Positions 24,526 through 34,400 of a stretch of 43,624 nucleotides of DNA are shown one piece after another. Below the pieces are notes generated by a model that was given only the letters and a program-made list of their open reading frames with translations, was not told the DNA's origin and made no database searches. Position 1 is the stretch's first letter, and each line of letters begins with the position of its first letter. Source of the stretch: Zygnema cylindricum (lineage: Eukaryota > Streptophyta > Zygnematophyceae > Zygnematales > Zygnemataceae); the NCBI GenBank assembly GCA_037447655.1, contig JBBHKE010000319.1:1-43624 (forward strand), written 5' to 3'. The translations under genes were made by a program, and so were the position numbers.

Positions 24526-24697
24526 CTTGTCAAGAAAAAGCTCCCCATCCTCCTCAGAGGACTTGTCCTCGGTTTCTCCTGTCACTTTTGTGACTGCAAG
24601 TGCCTTTTTCTTCCCTTTAGAAGATCCCCCTCCACAGTTCTCTTGGAGCCTCAACTTTGACAGCTTGACAGAATCTGCGATGAGGTATCCCGGCTTT
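24526..24697. repeat. Misplaced copy of target DNA after the 5' LTR of C
   Basis: This 167-bp stretch plus CTTT appears identical to 27,731-27,902, the element A gag sequence that follows the 3' LTR, including the CTTGT duplication. It lies where the primer-binding site and gag start should be. The switch back to element C gag is at CCCG(G/A)CTTT, a microhomology. The most likely cause is gene conversion between the LTRs that ran into flanking DNA. Confidence 0.9.
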
Positions 24698-25598
24698 GGA
24701 GGAGCTTACTATGGAGATTCATCTGAGGCTGCCCAGAATATCAACCGGAGTTCAGATGCAACGGAAGGTGAAGGGAAAAATCTTTCCGTTGATGGGGAAA
24801 TAGGGGAGAAGGAAAAATGGACACCTATGGTGAGGGGAGCTATGCTCTCAGCTATAGTACCACATGTAGGGATTAAAACTGAAGAAAATGACAGGAAAAT
24901 ATGGGAATACAAAAACACTATAGCAAAACATCTCATACTTAGATATGTGTCTAAGCCGATAGCTATCACTCTTTTAAGACTAACCAAGTCTTCAGAGATA
25001 TGGGAAGCACTAACTCAGATTTATAAGAGTGAGACTATTCAGAGGCAGCAATTAGTAAAACAGGAAATAGATGCCTACGTTTATAAAGGCGGGTAGCATG
25101 ATAGAGTTTTGCAATGATATTGTTGCGTTATATGTTGAGCTTACTAGTGTGGGATATGTAGAATTTGAAGAGAGTAAGATTAATACACTACTTATGAAAC
25201 TCCCAGATGAGTACGAAAACATAATTTGTCGTATGCAGGCAATGGATGGCTCCTCATGGACTTGGAGCTTTACCATGGTGATAATTCTTGTGAGGGAAAG
25301 CACTTTGGAGCTTCGTAGGGGAAGGGACAGGGTCAATGCATTTTCAGCTGGTGGTGATTGGCGGAAGCGTGATGAGAGGAACGGTGGTGATGAGCGGAAG
25401 CGTGATGAGAGGAACGGTGGTGACGAGCGGAAGCGTGATGAGAGAAAAAAAGACAAAGGTAAACCTTATCGGAACTTTGGTGGAAAGATAGAGAGAGGAA
25501 AAGAAAGTGGAGCTTTGAAAAATGGGGTTTGCTTCTTTTGTAGGGAACCGGGTCATTATATGGAGGAATGCCCATGTTTGGAAAAACTTAGAAGTTAG
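24698..25598 (+). pseudogene. Element C gag, N-terminus replaced and frameshifted
   Basis: From FGGAYYGD onward the sequence is copia gag: AKHLILRYVSKPIAI, WEALTQIYKSETIQRQQL and DAYVYKGG, then an extra base at about 25,094 that shifts the frame, then SMIEFCNDIVALYVEL, LMKLPDEYENIICRM, a charged repeat and the zinc knuckle CFFCREPGHYMEEC, which is intact, unlike those of A and B. About 60 residues of normal gag start are missing. The ORF from 24,506 reaches this region only through antisense A gag, so its first 60 or so residues are meaningless. Confidence 0.85.
25361..25445 (+). repeat. 33-bp tandem repeat in element C gag
   Basis: About 2.6 copies starting at 25,361, 25,394 and 25,427. Each encodes an 11-residue unit with RKRDERNGGDE. 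It lies just before the zinc knuckle and adds a basic/acidic, possibly RNA-binding, spacer not seen in A or B. Confidence 0.9.
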
Positions 25599-25601
25599 AA
25601 T

Positions 25602-26417
25602 GTGGATGAGGAGGAAGAAGGGGAAGAGGAGAAAGAGGATGAAGATGTTGTAGAGCTTCTCCGGATTAGTAGTATGGGGAAGAGAGAAAAGCACACAGAA
25701 ATTCCACGAAAGCAACAGTGTGCTTTTGGAGGTATAAGGGAAGTAAAGAGAGAGGAGATACTTGAGGGAGTTCAAAATATTGAGGATAGTTTCATAGATA
25801 ATTTGGAAACAGAAAACTGGTCGGAAAAGGAGACTTCAACGGATTCCGAAGAAAGGGGAGAATTAATTCTAGAGGGGGTTTTAAAGGATAGGGGAGAAGA
25901 GAAATATTTGACTAAAGGTTTAGGGGAGAAAAAATATTTATTGGGAATTAAAATAGAAAGTGATAGTGGAAAGAATTCCATGGGAGAGAGTGAGGGAAGT
26001 TCAAAAAATGGGGTAATTATTATGGATAAAAATATGAGTACGGAAGATGTAGATCTTATGAGGAACTTAGTGGGGACTGGTGTTTTTTCGGAATATTTGG
26101 GGTTGGATGGATTTGATATCACTACTTGGTGTGATGTCGCTTGTGAAGATGTGCCTGTAAAAGGGTTATCATCCGGGTATGAGTTGCAGGTTGGGGATGG
26201 GGCTGACTGTTGGAAATGCAAAAGGGAAAGTAGATTCTGGTTGGATGAAAAGGGGAGAAGGTGGATAAAATCTTTGATCGGATTTATGAAAAGTGGCATG
26301 CAAAATAAAATGTATGATCAACAAGATGAAATTATTTTTGGTCATCTAATACACTTTCTTAAATATAAAAGTATTCGCTTGAAGCTTCATGAAGGAAAAA
26401 TGAAAAATGAAAAATGA
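25602..26417 (+). CDS. Element C ORF2: condensed pol remnant
   Basis: An open frame of 271 residues begins four bases after the gag stop. Order: acidic start (DEEEEGEEEKEDED), EIPRKQQCAFGG matching the gag/protease boundary, a novel Glu-rich stretch, EKKYLLGIKIESD matching the RT end (YILGIQVERD), then shortened RNase H pieces DITTWCDVACEDVP, SSGYELQVGDGADCW, RWIKSLIGFMKSGMQ and LKYKSIRLKLHEGK. The protease DSG, integrase, YVDD and RNase H MEAEY are absent, so no polymerase activity is expected. The frame being open through several internal deletions is notable; it could be chance or a retained accessory protein. Confidence 0.65.
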   Translation: MDEEEEGEEEKEDEDVVELLRISSMGKREKHTEIPRKQQCAFGGIREVKREEILEGVQNIEDSFIDNLETENWSEKETSTDSEERGELILEGVLKDRGEEKYLTKGLGEKKYLLGIKIESDSGKNSMGESEGSSKNGVIIMDKNMSTEDVDLMRNLVGTGVFSEYLGLDGFDITTWCDVACEDVPVKGLSSGYELQVGDGADCWKCKRESRFWLDEKGRRWIKSLIGFMKSGMQNKMYDQQDEIIFGHLIHFLKYKSIRLKLHEGKMKNEK

Positions 26418-26421
26418 AAGG

Positions 26422-26426
<5 letters not shown>

Positions 26427-26484
<58 letters not shown>
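26427..26484. repeat. (AT)n microsatellite
   Basis: About 29 AT units between ORF2 and the polypurine tract of element C. Confidence 0.97.
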
Positions 26485-26488
<4 letters not shown>

Positions 26489-26522
26489 TTGTTGTTTTTG
26501 ATGGGAGTTGAAAGTAAGTAGA

Positions 26523-26539
26523 CTAGAAAATAAGGGGAG
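26523..26539 (+). other. Polypurine tract of element C
   Basis: CTAGAAAATAAGGGGAG directly before the 3' LTR at 26,540; same as in A and B. Confidence 0.85.
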
Positions 26540-27730
26540 TGTTGAAATTTAAGTATTTTCTAGGTCTAGAGATTGTAAAATAAAAAGGCAAAAAGGGGAC
26601 ACTGACAACCTACCTCTAACTCTTCACTCAAGTCCCCACACTTGTCGCAGTCACTGAAGACTTGAAGAGGAGTTAGATCCATGGCTGCCTAGGCTGTCCA
26701 AAGTGGACAGGAAGGCAATTCTTAATAGAGATATCTAAAAGGTGTGACGTACCCAGGATTTGATCCTGGTACCTACCGTCCGTCAAACTAGCCGTTCGCT
26801 TTAACCAACAAGTCTAAATACAGTGCTAGAGTACGATAGGTTTGACAGATATTTATATTTGTACACGTAGACTAGTTCGTCTAATGGGAATAGATACGTA
26901 ATGCATAGATACAGTTTTGTATAGTACGGAGTACGATTTAATGTATTTTATGAAACGGATACCGCGCATTTGTTTCGAATGCGAAACAAATATCGCACGT
27001 ATATTTTCAACGGCTACAATTGTATCCGGCTTGATCGGACGGCCACGATAGGCGCCGCGATCACGGATTATGTACTTTTGGCGTTTTTCAGTCACCGCCA
27101 CGTCATGTGACACGTGGCGCGACAATGCTGGATTGCGGCGACTCCGGAGATTGCGGTAACAAATCCGGCTATGACACGTGTCGACATTTTGGCCATGTTG
27201 TACAATGGCCGTACAGAAAGTACACCGGCACCTGTACTTTTCAGTACGACACACTAATTTGATTGGTGCCGTACTTCAGTAGATAGAGTTTTAGAGAGGG
27301 AATAGGACTTAGAAAATTTTGGGTAAGTAGCTGCCTCTCCCAGAGAGCACCTTGTATAAATGGCAAACTTTGGCCAGCCATAACTATTAATTTACTTGAC
27401 CATTTTCAGTGATTCTTTTTGCTGCGGACCCAGAGGAGTCCAGGCTACACAGGGGTTTAGTCGATCAGAGTTTTTGTCTGCCAGGGTGGCTGCATTTTGA
27501 AGGGAAAGTCAAAGTGGGTGAATGTGTCCAAATCTCATATTCAAACTTTGCATTCTGTGGTGGAACTGAGCACACAGAAAGTGTTATTTCACATGGGTGA
27601 ATATATATTGGGGTTCTGACTGTCAAGGGGTCAGTCATTTGGGTTTATATCAACTTGGAGTCGGCACTATCTAGATTAGCTTCTTTTGGATCTGCTTACT
27701 CTGAGGGCCAATGGAGGTCTCAGAGTTTCA
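26540..27730 (+). repeat. LTR-C, 3' LTR of element C
   Basis: 1,191 bp, nearly identical to the 5' copy. GTAC palindrome at 27,209-27,248; antisense module at 26,737-26,816. Confidence 0.93.
26737..26816 (-). promoter_or_regulatory. Antisense tRNA-like module in LTR-C (3')
   Basis: Read on minus: TAGACTTGTTGG (26,805-26,816), stem TGACGGAC (26,778-26,785) with GTACGTCA (26,745-26,752, one mismatch), intact hairpin CCAGG-ATCAAAT-CCTGG with B-box-like GGATCAAATCC, and TTTT (26,737-26,740). Confidence 0.55.
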
Positions 27731-28776
27731 CTTGTCAAGAAAAAGCTCCCCATCCTCCTCAGAGGACTTGTCCTCGGTTTCTCCTGTCACTTTTGTGACT
27801 GCAAGTGCCTTTTTCTTCCCTTTAGAAGATCCCCCTCCACAGTTCTCTTGGAGCCTCAACTTTGACAGCTTGACAGAATCTGCGATGAGGTATCCCGACT
27901 TTTTGCAAAAATGACAAAGGCCTTTTGGGGGCCTTGGTCCTCCAGGCTGATCTCTCTCTCCTCTCAATGGTTTCTTCGGATCCTTCCCCCATTGGTTTTC
28001 TCTTGCAGCTAGAGCTTGGATGCTCTCCCCCCCCCCTCCTAATCTCAATTGTGTTCTCCTGCACAAGTATCATCCGGACCACTGTGTTCCACTTCCATGA
28101 GATGTCAGTCATTTCCTGTACTCGGTACACTATGTTTTCATACTCGTCGGGTAACTTCATGATGAGAGTGTTAACTTTCATCTTCATTGTACCTGTCCAC
28201 TCGACACTCTCCATCTCCATATACAAACAAGAGAGATCTTTTCAATAGTCTAACATCTTTCCCCCTTTGTAAGTATAATTCCCCAACTTTTGTTTGGCCA
28301 ACTGGAGCTCCTGAATAGTACCTGCTCTATAGATTTCCACCAAACTCACCCACAACTCCTCGGCCTTGTAAATGTGAAGATGGGGGGTTGCCAAAGCCTG
28401 AGTGAGGTGTCTTAGAATGAAGTTTTTGGCAGCCATGCTGATGTCTTTCCACGTTTGGGTATCGTTCTCCGCGGTCTTCACGGTCGCCGCTCTGGGTGTC
28501 GTGGTAATAGGAGCAATTGGAGTAAGAGGCGTCTCCTTCTCCTTCACCTTTTTCGGACACACTGCTATCCCCATCATTTGCCTCCACTGCTGCAGCTGAG
28601 GTTGCTAGAGCAAACCTTATTCCACCAAACCCTGGTGGCGTTCCCTGAGGTGGACGTTTCACTAGTCCACTAACAATACCCCAGTATTGTTTTACGGACA
28701 AAGCCCCCATCATCATGGCTTCCCAATAGACAAACCCTCATCCATTGAAGGTGGGCACCCTAAAGGGTGGGCCCAT
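27731..28776 (-). pseudogene. Element A gag
   Basis: Copia gag on minus, starting at the ATG (28,774-28,776) that lies inside the primer-binding site: MGPP, then VPTFNG, an in-frame stop, GFVYWEAMMMGALSV and RPPQGTPPGFGG. The middle (28,242-28,577) shows NFILRHLTQALA and NYTYKGGKMLDY. The C-part (27,728-28,066) shows a knuckle region CHFCKKSGYLIADS that has lost its His and last Cys. Several frameshifts. The C-terminus FLDK continues across element C into 23,334. Confidence 0.9.
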
Positions 28777-28780
28777 AACC
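28765..28780 (-). other. Primer-binding site of A (half-tRNA iMet type)
   Basis: On + GGGTGGGCCCATAACC abuts LTR start TGCAATT. The last 15 bases equal the anticodon arm of plant initiator tRNA-Met. The gag ATG within it is the complement of the CAU anticodon. Confidence 0.85.
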
Positions 28781-29527
28781 TGCAATTCTGTGTCCTCCAT
28801 TGGACTACAGAATTCAAGAAACCTCAAGATAGCCCACTTCAAGCCACAACAACTGCTGCCCAAGAGGGCAATCTAACAATCTGACTGCACCCTTGTGCAG
28901 CGTGGACTCTCTTGAGTCTGTAGCAAAAAGAATCGCTGAAAACGGCCAATTAGCCGATAAGTTATGGAGTGGCAAAGATGCCTATTTTATACAAACCCTC
29001 AAGGGGAGAGGTGACTCTATTTCCAAAAACACTAAGTCATGATTCTCTCTAATAACTCCTATCTACTGAATTACGGACTAATCATATTACTGTACCGTAC
29101 CAAAAAGTACTGTTGTCGGTGTACCTTTTGTACGACCAATCTACGACAAGGCTATTCGTGGACGCGTGCCCTCTTTTTACTCGTCCGTAAGTTCCTCGGA
29201 ATTCCCGCGACCAAATGTGATCTCTCCACGTAGCGCCAAGTCATGCCATGTCACAAAAAGCCAAAGTGACCACTCCGGGATCTCGGCGATGTTGTGCGCC
29301 GTTGGATAAGAACCAAAATGAAATCTCAGCCGTTATAAATACGTGCGCGATATTTGTTTCGTTTTCGAAACAAAATGCGCGGTATCTGTTTCGAAATCGT
29401 ACTGTACTATGTACTTTACAAAAATTGTATCTATGCATGTTGTATATAGTTTCAGTTAAATGTATTAGTTCACTCCTAAATAAATAAATATCTATCAAAC
29501 CCTATAACATTTAGCATTGGTCTAGAC

Positions 29528-30168
29528 TAATAAAAAAAGAATACGCAGGATAAATTAAAAAGCACGGTGGTAAACCACATGAGTCCGGGGGTACAAAAGG
29601 GGTGGCATGGCCGAAACTGAAAAGCTACGAACAAGGGAATAAAATAACAGCACAACAAAAACAAAAAGAAAACAACAATAAGGAAAATAAAAGCACCCAA
29701 ACTCAAAATGAAAAGCACGACAATTGACAAAGCCATAACTACAACCCCAACCCCAAACCAATTAAATAACTACGAAAAGCAACCCCGTAAGTCCCCCCAT
29801 CCCGGGGGAGCATGTTGAGGGAGTTCCGGAACCCAACGACGATCCATAGCCGCAACAGCCGATCGGAGGAGAATAGAAGTTTGCACTCGTTGTAAAGCCA
29901 CAGATTAGCGTTGACGATAAAAAGAAGTAAGGACCGACGGAGGAGGGCTCCCTGGTCCTCAGCGCTCGAAAGCACGTCGATCGCAAGTACGGAGAAACTC
30001 GTCCATTACAATACCCAGACAACCAAAGATCTTGACCGCCATCGGAATAAAGTCATCCATAGGGTCCCGGTGGGCATAATCACGCTCCTTCGCCTTAGCG
30101 GCATCACGAGCCGCCGCCCCAACATGTCGAGCCGCCTGACCAACAACTGAAGTAGGGTTCGCCAACTG
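29528..30168 (-). mobile_element. 5'-truncated copy of the RT retroelement family
   Basis: Reverse complement of the C-terminal domain and 3' end seen at 10,830-11,490: KERDYAHRDPMDDFIPMAVK, DEFLRTCDRRAFER and GPGSP-type segments, then a T-rich 3' end and TGGTTTACC. Its 3' end faces left with an A-run on + at about 29,530. It interrupts LTR-A, and about 8 bp of target seem to be missing. Confidence 0.8.
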
Positions 30169-30184
30169 ACCGCTACCGGCCAAC

Positions 30185-30237
30185 TTGACGGACGGGAGGG
30201 ATCGGGATCAAATCTTGGGTCCGTCAATTATCTTTTT
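30185..30237 (+). promoter_or_regulatory. Antisense hairpin in LTR-A (right), A-box displaced
   Basis: Perfect outer stem TTGACGGAC with GTCCGTCAA, GGATCAAATCT-type loop and TTTTT (30,233-30,237). Its A-box-like half now lies 650 bp away beyond the inserted retroelement. Confidence 0.5.
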
Positions 30238-30439
30238 AGTAACCTACTAAAAACAACTGCCTGTTAAACTAAGGCAGCCATGGTTCAACCACTCTCTCTA
30301 TCCTTCAGTGACGACAACAAGTATGGTGGCTAGAGAGAGGAGGTGGAGGCAGGCTGTCCGCCTTTTTCTTTTCCTTTTTATACTGATATATTTAGACCTA
30401 GAAAATACTCTATAAAAAAAGTAATTTCAACAACAACAT

Positions 30440-30530
30440 CACGCGTCGAAAATGCATTCGGCCTTCTGAAACACCAACCACATTGATGGGTTAATGCTAA
30501 AAATGCTATGAAGCCATGATGAACTTCAAT
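30440..30530 (+). pseudogene. Scrap resembling a Harbinger-type transposase
   Basis: When element A and one ACAAC copy are removed, the host frame reads TTTTQRYTTSRVENAFGLLK, then a stop. The core (R-x-VE-x-AFG-x-LK) resembles the conserved C-terminal segment of PIF/Harbinger DDE transposases. Only about 20 residues match, so this is tentative; it implies that A landed in an older dead transposon. Confidence 0.25.
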
Positions 30531-30579
30531 TGTAGTAGTAGTGGTTTAGTCAATTTTTTTTTTTTTCATTTTGCCTTGC

Positions 30580-31097
30580 CACACTGTGAATTGTTTATAG
30601 TGTAAAAAAAATATTAGTGTAAAGTAACAATTAGTGTTATCAATCCTATTCGGGTTAAACGGCATTACTGCAACAAAGTATTAATGCTAGTTTATACATC
30701 TAACACTAATTTTGATACACACCCCGCTATTGCCCGTGTTCACATAATCGGCGTTTGAACATGTGAGAACAGGTTTTGATTTTTCACCGTCTTTAATACT
30801 ATGAATCAAAACTGAGTGTGCTTTCTTGTGTCAACGCCACTCACTATCCCGTCTCGACATCGTTGTCTGACTTCTTTTGTAATTCTGTACGTAACAAGGA
30901 GCAGTTTTAGTACAGACTGGCGCATTGTGTACACTACACTATTTAAAAACCGCCCAAATTAGAGTCATTGACACTTCTTAAACTGTATCTGTGATAACGT
31001 AAAGTGAAAATTAGTATTATTTATTCTATTTTAGGTTCGAGAGTCAAAATTTGGGGCGTGGATATCGTGTTATTAACACCATAAGCGATTCATGGTG
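30580..31097. mobile_element. MITE copy 3
   Basis: Left end CACACTGTGAATTGTTTATAG; right end mirrors it (CTATAAGCGATTCATGGTG-like, read at 31,079-31,097). About 518 bp, no ORF. Internal ATTAGTGTTATCAAT motifs recur in the eroded copy at 31.8-32.0 kb. Confidence 0.65.
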
Positions 31098-31494
31098 TAG
31101 TTTTGGGAGAACTTTGCATCTCCCCTTGTGCCGGCAAACAACAATTCTCAAGATAAGAGCTCCTGAGGTTTCCCGGAGTAAAGCAGATAATAGTTCTCCC
31201 CAGAAAAGGACCCTAGAGAGGGCAACTTTACCAAACTTGCTTTAACATGTAGAATGAAAAATGAACATTTAATTGGAAGAACATATTAATTTATTATTTC
31301 AGAAGAGTCCAGTATTAACAAGAGTGCATTGCCTACGCTTAACACTGGATACGCTTGATTGACAGCTGAGGCTTATCGTAGCCTGCCTAAAAATGATAGA
31401 CAGAGATTTCTATTTTCATTCAAATAAAGTGGACAGGCAGATAAAAACACCCCTTAAAACTTAAAATGAGCAATGTGCGGACGCGTCCCTTGTG

Positions 31495-34400
31495 TCACGC
31501 CTCAGCCAGCTGCGGCAGCCGGAGCAGCTCCTCCAGCACAACGGCCGCCAGGTCCGGGAACACCGCGGCAGCGCCCTTGAATGCCTGCTTTCCCATTTGT
31601 TGGGCAGTCCCAAATAGGGATACACATACGGATGGAAGGATACAAGCAAAGAGACTTAGACATACAATGAGTTTTACCAAAAATGCACACAACGAAAATT
31701 GCGAACGTCTTAAGCATCAACAACCAGAAAAGAAATTCCAACAACAATTATTTCCTTGAAAAGAAACAAAGTCAACAATAAAATAAGCTAAACCCTAGAT
31801 CATTGTTGTAGAAAAGAAATTATTAGCGCGGGGTTAAAAATTATTAGCGAGGTGTTATTAATTCTATTTCATTCTGAAAAATGACTGCCTTTAAGGAACA
31901 CAATTAGTGTCATCAATGATATTTTAAGTTTGAGGGGTAAAATAGGCACGGATGTGGTGTCCTTGACACCAATAACGATAACGTTGTACCATTCTTTAAA
32001 CTGCTCAACCAGTCACTTTCTTCTTTGCAAGAGACGCACCTGACTCTCTGTTGATGACGTGTATGTGCAGATACAGTGCATTCCAGCTCCTAGAGCCGCT
32101 TGAAGCCCAATAGTACTATCCTCTACAACGAGGCATCTGTCTGGTCTGACGCCTAGTTTCTGAAAAACGTGACAGAAATAAGAGTTGAGGGAGACGTTAG
32201 AACTGCTGTTAACGCTTGCAGCATAATTTATTGAAACAGCTCCAGTATTACATCATAGCTCTGATGCGGAACTGAGGGCTATATTATACATTTTTCGCTC
32301 AAATCTTACAAAGCAAAGGTAGGGTTAAATACACACATTATACAAAATGCCCAGGATATCATGCCCACAGTTTTCTGCACTTCAAAACTACATATTCAGT
32401 AGCCTTAGGGTGGACCCAGATCCAGTAACCTTGTTCTTCCATGATATATATTGTGGCAGATACAAAGCTCAACTACGCATACATATTTAAAACTGAAAAG
32501 TTCCCAACTGTGTAGAATTCAACATAGTGAAAAATTCCCAACAAAATGCATGCATGCAATAATTCTCTTAGAGCGATTGCTTTTTAAATAAATCCTGACC
32601 CTAAAAATTAATCTGACCTCTGAAGCAACCTTGTAAATAGTGGGATCCGGTTTTTTTTTATCAACGTCATCTCCTGTCCATCCACCACATATAAACAGGT
32701 TACATTTTGCTGCAAGAACAAGTAGAGGAAAGTTAACGTGGACTAAAATGACCTCTCCACTGTTAATAGCCTCTATTGAGTGCAAGTCAGGTGTGTTGAG
32801 ATACAAAACACCTCCCTCGATACTGCATCACAGCCCAGCTCCCATTCCCTTGCTTTCGTGGAACTCAAACATCAGAACCCCTCCTATCTTGTACGGTGGG
32901 TTACATTTGTACAACTACTTGAAAAAATCAAACCAATCATTTGGTTCGAGACAACAGCTTTATCGACCTAACACACCCAAATTCTTAACCCCAGTTGCAA
33001 ACAAAGGTTAGACTCAAAATGATGTAACTTTGGCCATATGAAGGACTACAGCCAATAAATTGAGTTCTCCGACGAAGGCATTTTTTATGAAAATTCATGT
33101 GATTCATAACCTTATCATAAGAGGATAAGAGAGCATTTCACAAAACAAGTCCTACGCACCCGATCAGGAACTCTAGAAATTGCTGGATTATCGAGTTACT
33201 GAGCATAGTGGCTCATTAATCTCTGAACTTTAAATAATATTTACGTCCAAGGAAATAACATAGGTCAGATGGAATTTTTCATAGAGAAAGGGGTTACACA
33301 ATGTCTTGTAAAAAACGTACGTTCTTTGACAAGAATGCAACTGTATAACTAACTTAAAATCTTGTCAAGAATCCTTTAGACGGAAAAATGTGTGCTTTTA
33401 TATGTGAGCAAGCAACAGGTAGCAAATCCTCACCAGCTAAAAAACAGTCCAAACTCAAGAAGCGATCCTGCAAATTGCCAAAAGATCATAAAATAAGATC
33501 AATCGATTCACAGCCAGATGTTACCCTTTATTGTATGATAAGAAAAACAGCAGAGGTAGCATGATTCTCCCTGTGGCAGTGCAAATTCTCAACCATCGCT
33601 TATAAAAGATTCTTCAATTTCAACGTACAGTTTTGACATATAAAAGATTCTTCAATTTCAACAGAAAATTTTGACACAGGCCATGATGGAAATAGCGCAA
33701 TTCCATCGAGGAAAATATGTGCACTCATTACCCTATTATGAAAATGGCTTAAGCGAAAAATCACAAATTTGAAGTTGTTGTTGACGTACCTCACCAATGA
33801 GATTTTCAAGAACAAATATGACTGAGCTTTTGGTAGCCGCTGAGCATACTGCTAGTTTTAGCCCCTGCACCTCGTCCTCATACGATTAGTGTACAGAATT
33901 GGATAGTTGAAAACCACAAGCCTTGGACTTCAACAAACCCTAAGAAACCTTCGTGCATGAGAACAACTAGCCAGAAACTGAAACAGTGGAGCCGGAAAAT
34001 GAAAGAGTGAGGAAATAAAGGAAACGTGTAAGCATTTATCCCAGCTGCCTTGAGCAAGTCATATATAACGTACTTTCTTTCTTGCCTCATCCATGACACG
34101 TAAAACACCCGGCCGTGGCTCCACCTGGCCAATTGAAAAAAAGCAATCACGATTCTGACAAGACAAGACTATAATTTGTTTCTTGCTACAAGAAACAAAT
34201 ACGGTTTCGAAATACATGTCGATTTATGATGTACATGTTTGGTTGTCTTACATAAGTCATGATTCAAATGACAATATGCATATAAGTGAATCCGATACCC
34301 AAATGTAGGTTCACGACCTAGTAGTTTCTAATGAAAGTGTGTTTGACAAATTACCAGATGCCTTACTCTTTCGCAATGACGATTATAAATAGTATTGACA

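Larger units (their letters stand above)
23335..27730 (+). mobile_element. Non-autonomous Ty1/copia element C, inserted in A gag
   Basis: Plus-strand element, 4.4 kb, with two 1,191-bp LTRs flanked by CTTGT (23,330-23,334 and 27,731-27,735). The body is only 2.0 kb: a gag remnant and a short second ORF with scraps of RT and RNase H. Integrase and most of RT are absent, so it could move only with help. The LTRs differ by a handful of bases in the stretches I compared, so it is the youngest large insertion here. The primer-binding site is missing. Confidence 0.92.
11714..30432 (-). mobile_element. Ty1/copia retrotransposon A, split by nested insertions
   Basis: Element on the minus strand with LTRs at 11,714-12,750 and 28,781-30,432 (the latter interrupted). 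It is flanked by the 5-bp duplication ACAAC (11,709-11,713 and 30,433-30,437). Its own sequence runs 11,714-15,704, resumes 23,154-23,334, and resumes 27,731-30,432 minus 29,528-30,168. Domain order in sense direction is gag, protease, integrase, RT, RNase H, which defines Ty1/copia. Stops and frameshifts make it dead. It is the oldest insertion in the nest because B, C and a retroelement fragment lie inside it. Confidence 0.92.
28781..30432 (-). repeat. LTR-A, 5' LTR of element A, interrupted
   Basis: TGCAATTCTG...TTTCAACA, with a retroelement fragment inserted at 29,528-30,168. GTAC palindrome at 29,096-29,134. The hairpin part of the antisense module survives at 30,185-30,237, but the insertion separates it from the A-box-like motif (about 29,522-29,529). 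Confidence 0.92.

Noticed and set aside
24506-24690. MEVSEFHLSRK as a true gag N-terminus of element C
   Set aside because: After the LTR the frame reads antisense element A gag; the same bases follow the 3' LTR.
25361-25445. CRISPR-like array
   Set aside because: Direct repeats have no spacers and encode an in-frame gag peptide; this is a eukaryotic retroelement.
27711-27914. 67-residue ORF at the 3' LTR end of element C
   Set aside because: It is the LTR end fused to antisense element A gag across the insertion junction.
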